From: Oscillospiraceae bacterium
Lineage (GTDB): Bacteria; Bacillota; Clostridia; Oscillospirales; Oscillospiraceae
Direction: 5' to 3'
DNA: 10,947 bases
Assembly: GCA_016290695.1 (NCBI GenBank)
Contig: JAEEUX010000064.1
Span: 1 to 10,947, forward strand
Positions 5,767 through 10,947 of the stretch are shown here, piece by piece. A model generated the notes under the pieces. That model was not told the DNA's origin, did not search any database, and saw only the letters and a program-made list of their open reading frames with translations. The stretch's first letter is position 1. Every line of letters starts with the position of its first letter. Made by a program: the position numbers and the translations under genes.

Positions 5767-6735
5767 TTATTTTTCACAATTATCGAAATATTTTTTGACG
5801 AAGGGTATGTTTTGGACTTCAAAGCTCCTTCCGCGCAGATATTCAAGGCTCTCCGCGGGGGTTTTGAACGAAAAAGTGAGCTTGTAGGAATACAATAACT
5901 GCCCTTTTTCCTCCGCGCCGACGCCGCCCTTCTGCACGCCGTACTTTCCGTCTCCGAGCAGGGGATGACCCGCGGCGGCGAACTGGGCGCGTATCTGGTG
6001 CGTGCGGCCGGTGAGGAGGCGGCATTCGACGAGGGAGAGCCCGCCCTTGACGCAGAGCGTGCGGTACTCCGTCGCGGCGCTTTTCGCGCCCTTTTCGGAC
6101 TTGTCGCGGACGTAGACGCGGTTTTTCACCGCGTCCTTGAAGATATAGCCCTCGAGCCGGCCCTCGCGGGGGCGCATTTCGCCGCGCACGACGGCGAGAT
6201 AGAGCTTGTCTATCTCCCGGGCGCGGATCTTGTCGTTCATAATGCGCAGCGCGGCGGCGTTTTTCGCCGCGATGACTATGCCGCCGGTGTTGCGGTCTAT
6301 GCGGTTGCAGAGCGCGGGAGTGAAGGAATTTTCCTCGCGGGGGCGCCATTCGCCCTTCTGGTAGAGGTAGCTCTGGATGTTGGCTATGAGCGTATTATAA
6401 TCGTAGCCCTCGGCGCTGTGGCAGAGCATGCCGGGCTTTTTGTCGGCAAGGAGGATGTTTTCGTCCTCGTAGACGATGTCGAAGCGGGGCCTGGCGATTT
6501 TCAGATAGGCGTTTTCCTCGCTGGGCCTGGCGAAAAATTCGTCGTTTATATACATTTTCACGTTGTCGCCCAGGCTGAGGCGGTAATCGCGCGGCGCGCC
6601 CTTGTCGTTTACCTTTATGCGCTTTATGCGGATGTATTTCTGCGCGAGCGAGGCCGGGAGCAGGGGCGCAGCCTTGTCCACGAAGCGGTCAAGCCGCTGG
6701 CCCGCGTCGTTTTTTCCGATGATGAATTCCTTCAA
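5767..6735 (-). CDS. RluC/RluD-family large-subunit rRNA pseudouridine synthase
   Basis: This enzyme converts specific uridines of 23S rRNA to pseudouridine. An N-terminal S4 RNA-binding domain (about residues 1-65) precedes the RluA-type catalytic domain. The catalytic Asp147 lies in CNRIDRNTGGIVIAAKN, where the more usual His-Arg-Leu-Asp is Asn-Arg-Ile-Asp, and the motif LTGRTHQIRAQ followed by GHPLLGDGKYG is intact. At 322 residues the length is normal. I place the start at TTG 6735: AGAGGTG (6742-6748) is 6 nt upstream, and the resulting MKEFIIGKNDAGQRLDRF is the usual N-terminus of clostridial relatives as I remember them. A GTG 9 bp further upstream lies inside that ribosome site. The exact target uridine cannot be told, so no symbol is given. 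The gene stands alone, divergent from rpmB. Confidence 0.93.
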   Translation of the reverse strand: MKEFIIGKNDAGQRLDRFVDKAAPLLPASLAQKYIRIKRIKVNDKGAPRDYRLSLGDNVKMYINDEFFARPSEENAYLKIARPRFDIVYEDENILLADKKPGMLCHSAEGYDYNTLIANIQSYLYQKGEWRPREENSFTPALCNRIDRNTGGIVIAAKNAAALRIMNDKIRAREIDKLYLAVVRGEMRPREGRLEGYIFKDAVKNRVYVRDKSEKGAKSAATEYRTLCVKGGLSLVECRLLTGRTHQIRAQFAAAGHPLLGDGKYGVQKGGVGAEEKGQLLYSYKLTFSFKTPAESLEYLRGRSFEVQNIPFVKKYFDNCEK

Positions 6736-6792
6736 ATGGCACACCTCTGAGGCTTAAAAGAAAGTTTTTTCCATATAAAATCAAAAAAGTTC

Positions 6793-6821
6793 TTGCAATT
6801 TCTCAAAAAGAATGTTATATT
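6793..6821 (+). promoter_or_regulatory. Sigma-70-type promoter of rpmB
   Basis: TTGCAA (6793-6798) and TATATT (6816-6821) are spaced by 17 bp, in AT-rich sequence. Transcription would start near 6828. The RNA would then begin with the small hairpin CTCTTT/AAAGAG (6830-6843), leaving about 65 nt before the L28 start codon. Confidence 0.7.
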
Positions 6822-6892
6822 AAATACTGCTCTTTGTAAAGAGTAATTTTTCATAAATTACCGCAAAGCCGCCCGGCAAGGAGGTGCGAATT

Positions 6893-7081
6893 ATGGCTAA
6901 GTGCGAATTTTGCGAAAAAAGCGTTGCCTTTGGCATCAAAGTGAGCCACTCTCACAGACGCTCCAACAGAACTTGGAAGCCCAATGTCAAGAGAGTAAAG
7001 GCTATGATCGACGGTACCCCCCGCCATGTCTATGCCTGCACCAGATGCTTGCGCAGCGGCAAGGTCACCCGCGCGGTGTGA
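6893..7081 (+). CDS. rpmB: 50S ribosomal protein L28
   Basis: This is a 62-residue ribosomal protein of the large subunit. It starts MAKCEFCEKSVAFGIKVSHS and contains RRSNRTWKPNVKRVK, the hallmark L28 sequence. Two CxxC pairs (C4/C7 and C49/C52) mark the zinc-binding form, which in many bacteria is the version replaced by a zinc-free paralogue during zinc limitation. The ATG at 6893 is preceded by AAGGAGGTG (6878-6886), an excellent ribosome binding site 6 nt away; a GTG at 6884 lies inside that site and is rejected as a start. The gene has its own promoter and a strong terminator, so it is a single-gene unit, as is common for rpmB in Firmicutes. Confidence 0.97.
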   Translation: MAKCEFCEKSVAFGIKVSHSHRRSNRTWKPNVKRVKAMIDGTPRHVYACTRCLRSGKVTRAV

Positions 7082-7110
7082 TTTTCTTTTTTCCATATTG
7101 TATAACAAAG

Positions 7111-7141
7111 GATGGCAGTTGTATAGCTGCCATCTTTTTTT
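7111..7141 (+). terminator. Intrinsic terminator of rpmB
   Basis: GATGGCAG (7111-7118) pairs perfectly with CTGCCATC (7127-7134) around an 8-nt loop, followed by seven T residues (7135-7141). It lies 29 bp after the rpmB stop codon. Confidence 0.93.
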
Positions 7142-7207
7142 GCGCCGGCACAGGCATGGCCCGCATTGCTGCGCCGCAGACATATTGCATTTTCCCCGCT
7201 CCCCGGC

Positions 7208-7240
7208 AAAAACATCGGGCGCTTCACAGGAAGCGCCCGA
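7208..7240 (-). terminator. Intrinsic terminator of the YkvI-TPR operon
   Basis: A perfect 11-bp stem, TCGGGCGCTTC (7215-7225) with GAAGCGCCCGA (7230-7240), has a 4-nt loop. On the minus strand it is followed by TG and five T residues (complement of 7208-7212). It lies 35 bp past the TPR gene stop. Confidence 0.88.
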
Positions 7241-7275
7241 CATGCATACTCATCTAAAACACACCCGCCAGACCA

Positions 7276-8223
7276 TCAGCCCAGCTTCGCCTCGGCCTCG
7301 TCCGCCATTTTGGTGTATTTCTCCTCCCCGGCCTTGTCGCCGAGGCGGGAATAGGCAAGCGCGCAGTTGCGGCAGCCTATCACGAACTCGTGGTTTTCGC
7401 CGAAAATGAGCCGCGTTTTCTCGACGGCCTGCTCGAATAGCTTCACCGCCTCCGCGTAGTCCTTTTTATTGAAGGCAAAGAGCGCCTTTGTGTTCAGGCC
7501 GCCCGCGTAATGCGGGTTCATGCCGCCGTCGATGCGCGAGAATATGTCCAGCGCCTTTTCAAGCGCGGCCTCGGCCTTCTCCTGCTCGCCCGCGCCGTAA
7601 TAGGCCATGGCGAGGTTATTGTGGCTCGTGGCTATCTCGGCCTCGTTCTCCGGCGTCTTGGGCATTAGCTCGATGGCCTTTTCAAAGCTCTCCGCCGCGC
7701 GGGCAAATTCCTTCATGTCCTGATAGACAAGACCGGTGTTGTTATAAAGGCTCGAAAGCGCGTAAGGGTCGCCGCTTTTCTCGATGAGCTTCCCCGCCTT
7801 GACGAACGCGCCGAGCGCCTCATCAAACTTGCCCATAAGGCGGTACGCGCCGGCAAGGTTCAACGTGACGAGGGCGTAATTTTCCGTTTCCTCAAGGCCG
7901 CAGGACTCCATCTCCTTGCGCAGCCTGTCGAAATTCTTCATGCAGTCCTCCCAGCGGCCGAGCCCGCGATAGAAGCAGGCAAGCTCGTTGAGAACGGCGA
8001 TGAGCCCCTGGCTGCGAGTGATTATCCAGTCGCGCTCACCCTCGCTCAGCTCCTTATCGTCGGAGCAATCCCCGTCGCCGCATGAGCAGCAGCCGGAGGC
8101 GAGGTAAACGGAGCTTTCCACGTTTTCCAGGCAGTTTAAAAGGAATTTTTCCGTGGCGGCGTTGTCGTATTTTGAATAATAGGAATCAAGCTCGTCGTAA
8201 AAGGTCTTGGAATCAAATGCCAT
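7276..8223 (-). CDS. Cysteine-rich tetratricopeptide repeat (TPR) protein of unknown function
   Basis: This is a 315-residue protein without signal peptide or membrane segment, probably cytosolic. From about residue 75 on it is built of roughly six TPR helix pairs, for example 117-150 (LNLAGAYRLMGKFDEALGAF), 157-190 (LYNNTGLVYQDMKEFARAA), 199-232 and 241-274. TPR arrays bind other proteins. The N-terminal 70 residues are not TPR-like and carry a cysteine cluster (C45, C46, C48, C53 in SGCCSCGDGDC). A CxxC (C284, C287) lies near the C-terminus, so metal or redox binding is possible but unproven. ATG 8223 is preceded by AAGGGGG about 8 nt upstream. It follows the YkvI-family gene by 36 bp on the same strand and ends at a strong terminator, so the two are likely co-transcribed. 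Function unknown. Confidence 0.85.
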   Translation of the reverse strand: MAFDSKTFYDELDSYYSKYDNAATEKFLLNCLENVESSVYLASGCCSCGDGDCSDDKELSEGERDWIITRSQGLIAVLNELACFYRGLGRWEDCMKNFDRLRKEMESCGLEETENYALVTLNLAGAYRLMGKFDEALGAFVKAGKLIEKSGDPYALSSLYNNTGLVYQDMKEFARAAESFEKAIELMPKTPENEAEIATSHNNLAMAYYGAGEQEKAEAALEKALDIFSRIDGGMNPHYAGGLNTKALFAFNKKDYAEAVKLFEQAVEKTRLIFGENHEFVIGCRNCALAYSRLGDKAGEEKYTKMADEAEAKLG

Positions 8224-8259
8224 GACGGTATCCCCCTTGTAATTTATGTCCTCAGTATA

Positions 8260-9330
8260 TCATTTTTCAGTATTTCTGTCAATTTTACGCAGCCGCACGC
8301 TCTGCACTATAACGAGCGCCAGAACGAGCACGGCGAGGTAGCCGTAAACAGGGAAAAGCGTGCCTATAAGGCGGCTGAAGCCGAGGCCGCTCGCCGCCCA
8401 CGCCGCGAGACTGAGCAGGCATGCAAACGCCGTCTTCCTCCGCCGCACGGGCGCAAAGCGTGCAAAATAGTCCGGGATCGGCAGGAAAACGGACATCGAC
8501 GCGCTGAACATCGCAAAAAGCAGCAGCAGCGCGTAAATATACTTGAGCGCCGGATGCACCGCCGCGCTCACCTCTATCATCGGCAGTTCCGCCGCGACAG
8601 AGTCCGGCAGCGCCGTCATCGACGAAACGAGCGCCAGAGCCATAAGGAACATGAGCAGCGCCCCGAGCGCCGCGCCGCCGAATATCCCGCGCCCGGACTT
8701 TGCAAGCGAGCCGAGCGAGCCGATAAAGCCTATCGCGCAGAAAAAATTATACGACACGAAGCTCAGCGCCGCCGCGGGCATATTCGCAAGCAGCGGATTA
8801 TCGCTCGCCGCCGCGCCGAAGCTGACGCCTCCGGATTTGATAACCGCCGCCGTGGAAATGGCTATCGCGAGGGCGAGCAAAAAGGGCATCACCCGCGCGA
8901 AGACCCGCGCTATGCCGCCGATTCCGGCAAGCGACGCCGCCGTTACGACGGCCGCGAAAACGAAGCTGAACGCCGGCTTCGTCCAGCCAAGCCCTGTAAG
9001 CTGCTCCACAAGCGAGCCCGCCCCGGCGAGCATGACGACGTAAATATCGAACATGAAGGATATTTCCGCGATGACGAGGATGGTCCCAAGCACGCGGTGC
9101 TCCGAGAAAAAGAGCATACGGTCAAGCTCCGTCACGCCCGTGGCGCGCGTTATGCGCATGAGCAGCGCCGCGAAAAGGCACATGACGAGCATAGCCGCCG
9201 CCGCGCCGAAAATACCCGCAGCGCCGAAGCTCCCGAAAAACTGCCACAGCTCCTGCCCGGAAACGAAGCCCGCGCCGAGGAAGCAGCCTATAAACGTAAA
9301 AGCAAGCTCATAAAACCCAAGCTTTCTCAT
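8260..9330 (-). CDS. YkvI-family integral membrane protein (putative LeuT-fold transporter)
   Basis: This is a 356-residue polytopic membrane protein with about ten hydrophobic segments. The first carries GCFLGAGFVSGQELWQFF (residues 15-32), which matches the start of Bacillus subtilis YkvI and relatives. The small-residue break GAGFVSGQE looks like the unwound first helix that binds substrate in APC/LeuT-fold carriers. That comparison is inference, and no substrate is established that I know of. A charged loop at 292-300 (FAPVRRRKT) separates the last helices. ATG 9330 is chosen because GGGAGG (9337-9342) lies 6 nt upstream; the in-frame extension to 9456 crosses the promoter. It heads a two-gene unit with the TPR protein and diverges from the stalk-protein gene. 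Confidence 0.85.
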   Translation of the reverse strand: MRKLGFYELAFTFIGCFLGAGFVSGQELWQFFGSFGAAGIFGAAAAMLVMCLFAALLMRITRATGVTELDRMLFFSEHRVLGTILVIAEISFMFDIYVVMLAGAGSLVEQLTGLGWTKPAFSFVFAAVVTAASLAGIGGIARVFARVMPFLLALAIAISTAAVIKSGGVSFGAAASDNPLLANMPAAALSFVSYNFFCAIGFIGSLGSLAKSGRGIFGGAALGALLMFLMALALVSSMTALPDSVAAELPMIEVSAAVHPALKYIYALLLLFAMFSASMSVFLPIPDYFARFAPVRRRKTAFACLLSLAAWAASGLGFSRLIGTLFPVYGYLAVLVLALVIVQSVRLRKIDRNTEK

Positions 9331-9346
9331 AAATACCTCCCAAAGA

Positions 9347-9365
9347 CGGGCGCAGCTCACGCCCG
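9347..9365 (-). other. Hairpin at the 5' end of the ykvI-like transcript
   Basis: CGGGCG (9347-9352) pairs with CGCCCG (9360-9365) around a 7-nt loop. The predicted transcription start is near 9365, so this GC-rich stem would form the very 5' end of the mRNA, 4 nt before the ribosome site. It may protect the RNA end or limit ribosome access. Confidence 0.45.
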
Positions 9366-9371
9366 CAATAC

Positions 9372-9401
9372 ATATTAAGGCCGCCCCTTTCCCTTTGTCA
9401 A
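9372..9401 (-). promoter_or_regulatory. Promoter of the YkvI-TPR operon
   Basis: On the minus strand a perfect -35 TTGACA (9396-9401) and a fair -10 TAATAT (9372-9377) are spaced by 18 bp. Transcription would start near 9365, about 35 nt before the start codon. Its -35 lies only 8 bp from the -35 of the divergent plus-strand promoter. Confidence 0.65.
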
Positions 9402-9409
9402 TCTTTCTC

Positions 9410-9438
9410 TTGCTATCTCTGCGAAAAAATTGTAAAAT
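9410..9438 (+). promoter_or_regulatory. Promoter of the stalk-protein gene
   Basis: TTGCTA (9410-9415) and TAAAAT (9433-9438) are spaced by 17 bp. The -35 hexamer is the same as that of the carD promoter. Transcription would start near 9445, giving a leader of about 60 nt that includes the ribosome site AAGGAG (9491-9496). Confidence 0.6.
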
Positions 9439-9507
9439 AGAGGCGGCAGAATGCAAGAATATTTATCGTTAGAACCTCAAAACAACTCGAAAGGAGTTTT
9501 TACCAAC

Positions 9508-10572
9508 ATGAAAATTACTATTCTCAAGCGCGGCTTTTCATTCGTCCTCGTTTTTGCGCTCATCTCCTCCGTTCTCGCGCTCGGCGCCGGCGCGGCTGAG
9601 CTTAGTTCCAAGAAGGCCGACGTTAATTCCGGCATAAAAATCACCATCGACGGAACGGAGTTCGTCCCCTGCGATGCTAACGGCGACGCCGTTGACGTTT
9701 TTCTTTATAACGGCACGACTTACCTCCCCGTCCGCGCGGTGAGCAGTCTTTTCTCCACCGGCATCATGTGGGACGACGCCAACAAGGTCGTCTATCTCGG
9801 TCTGCATGACAACAAACCCCTGCCCGTCTCCGTTTACCAGCCGAAGCAGGCGGGCTCGCCCTACAGCTTCGCATCCGTTTCTCTTAATATCTACACAGGC
9901 GTAGGCATATATTTTAACGACGAGCTCTTTAACCCCACTGACGCAAACGGCGAACCCGTAGAGCCCTTCCTCTATAACGGCACGACCTACCTTCCCGTCC
10001 GCGCAATCAGCTCGCTTTTCGGTGCTGAGATAGACTGGGACGGCGCGAACAAGACCGTCCTTCTATCGAATGTCCCCGAGGCCGTTTCCCCCGAGCAGAT
10101 AATCGCCGACGCGAGCAGCCTCGTTAAAAATTATACCGACGCGAGCGATTATTTCAAGGAGGGCTACGCCTATTATCTTATCGTGGACGAAACTGCCCGC
10201 CAGACTCTCGAAACCATAACCACCGAGAGGAACGCTAACCCCGGCAATGTCGACCTCGGCATGAGCTTCCTCGTTATAAACGCCGAATACGGCAATTTCA
10301 AGAAGCTTTACGGAACCTACGTCGAGACCGTCATGAACGGACTTAACGATGCAAACGCTCTCGCCGCGGCCATCAGCGAGGCTTCCGCCGACAATATTTA
10401 CAACGAAGCGGAGCTTTCCGTTATCTCGGAGAAATACGAGCTCCTAAAGTTTAATTACACCGTTTTCAAGGACTACATTCAGCTCTGTACTCCCGAAAAA
10501 ATCAAGGAATACGTAGACTCCAGCTTCACTACGATCAAAAACAGCCCCAATCTCACAAGCCTCCAGCCCTGA
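9508..10572 (+). CDS. Secreted protein with two copper-amine-oxidase-N-like 'stalk' repeats
   Basis: This is a 354-residue exported protein. The signal peptide (residues 1 to about 30) has a basic start (MKITILKRGF), a hydrophobic core and a likely cut after AGA or AGAA. Two stalk domains of the copper amine oxidase N-terminal type follow at about 43-98 and 132-187. Both carry FLYNGTTYLPVRA, spaced exactly 89 residues apart, and a trailing WDxANK motif. Such domains occur in Firmicute cell-surface proteins, usually as non-enzymatic modules. The C-terminal 165 residues look mostly helical and match nothing I recognise. There is no LPXTG anchor or S-layer domain, so how it stays at the surface, if it does, is unclear. 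ATG 9508 follows AAGGAG by 11 nt; an earlier in-frame ATG (9451) has no ribosome site and would extend the signal peptide. An AEC transporter gene follows after 51 bp. Confidence 0.85.
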   Translation: MKITILKRGFSFVLVFALISSVLALGAGAAELSSKKADVNSGIKITIDGTEFVPCDANGDAVDVFLYNGTTYLPVRAVSSLFSTGIMWDDANKVVYLGLHDNKPLPVSVYQPKQAGSPYSFASVSLNIYTGVGIYFNDELFNPTDANGEPVEPFLYNGTTYLPVRAISSLFGAEIDWDGANKTVLLSNVPEAVSPEQIIADASSLVKNYTDASDYFKEGYAYYLIVDETARQTLETITTERNANPGNVDLGMSFLVINAEYGNFKKLYGTYVETVMNGLNDANALAAAISEASADNIYNEAELSVISEKYELLKFNYTVFKDYIQLCTPEKIKEYVDSSFTTIKNSPNLTSLQP

Positions 10573-10623
10573 CGGGCAAAACGGCATAAACACAAGCAAA
10601 ACTCACGAAGGGAGGCCGCCGCA

Positions 10624-10947
10624 ATGACAGGCGTTCTTGTCTATTCTCTAAACGCTGTTCTGCCGATAATACTCATCATCATTCTCGGCTGGCTTCTCCG
10701 GCGCGGCGGCATGCTCTCCGACGGCTTCCTTTCTTCGGGCAGCAAGCTTGTTTTCCGCGTCTGCCTCCCCGTGCTGCTGTTTTACAATATCTATAACGTC
10801 GATGGTCTCGGCGCGATAAACTGGATTATGATATGGTATTCGCTCGGGATGATAGCGGTAATCTATCTGCTCGGGCTTGCCGTCGTGCTCCTTTTTGTGC
10901 CGGACGGGAGACGCCGCGGCGTAGTACTGCAATGTATTTACCGCTCC
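10624..10947 (+). CDS. AEC-family (auxin efflux carrier-like) transporter, N-terminal part
   Basis: An open frame runs from ATG 10624 to the window edge, 108 residues, with the 3' end outside. AAGGGAGG (10608-10615) lies 8 nt before the start. The sequence opens with a hydrophobic helix (VLPIILIIILGWLLRR). It then has the family features GGMLSDGFLSSGSKLVFRVCLPVLLFYNIYN, given here only as GGMLSDGF and LVFRVCLPVLLF, a third helix, and GRRRGVVLQCIYRS, where RRGV...QxxxRS is a frequent AEC signature. AEC proteins are membrane carriers for organic acids such as malate, though many members have unknown substrates. No promoter or terminator is visible in the 51-bp gap after the stalk-protein gene, so read-through from that gene is likely. 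Confidence 0.85.
   Translation, partial: MTGVLVYSLNAVLPIILIIILGWLLRRGGMLSDGFLSSGSKLVFRVCLPVLLFYNIYNVDGLGAINWIMIWYSLGMIAVIYLLGLAVVLLFVPDGRRRGVVLQCIYRS

Noticed and set aside
5965..6750. Plus-strand open frame of 261 codons opposite the pseudouridine synthase
   Set aside because: It is antisense to a gene with an intact catalytic motif; composition is Ala/Glu/Val-rich shadow sequence with no ribosome site.
8554..9378. Long plus-strand open frame opposite the YkvI-family gene
   Set aside because: The product is an Arg/Glu/His-rich low-complexity sequence typical of an antisense shadow, and the minus-strand frame encodes a clear membrane protein.

Overview
The window reads as chromosomal DNA of a fairly GC-rich Firmicute, most likely an anaerobic Clostridia/Eubacteriales member of the Oscillospiraceae type. 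The grounds are strong AGGAGG-type ribosome binding sites, a four-cysteine ribosomal protein L28, a CarD-type RNA polymerase regulator, a YkvI-family membrane protein, a copper-amine-oxidase-like 'stalk' surface protein, and short GC-rich palindromic repeats of a style I remember from gut Clostridia. The lineage is an inference. Nothing points to a phage, plasmid, insertion sequence, CRISPR array or defence island.

Layout, left to right. (1) The C-terminal two thirds or so of an MFS transporter (+). (2) A CarD/CdnL regulator gene (+) with a near-consensus promoter and an intrinsic terminator, facing (3) a complete polyamine ABC transporter operon, potA-potB-potC-potD, on the minus strand with overlapping or closely spaced genes and its own terminator. 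(4) A gene-free stretch of about 520 bp upstream of potA, filled with inverted repeats and two tandem copies of a palindromic repeat; a TTGACA-17-TATATT promoter at its far end would give potABCD a leader of about 480 nt. (5) An RluC/RluD-type pseudouridine synthase (-), probably starting at TTG. (6) rpmB (L28, +) as a single gene with clear promoter and terminator. (7) A minus-strand pair, a YkvI-family membrane protein followed by a cysteine-rich TPR protein, ending at a strong terminator. (8) Divergent from that pair, a secreted protein with two stalk repeats and then the start of an AEC-family transporter (+), cut by the window edge.

Functionally most of this is housekeeping: polyamine import, rRNA modification, the ribosome, and transcription initiation. 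The parts least explained by known function are the structured leader before potA, the YkvI-TPR pair with its cysteine clusters, and the stalk protein placed before an AEC transporter. I found no convincing new multi-gene system. The potA leader is the best candidate for undescribed biology, though part of it may be dispersed repeat sequence.
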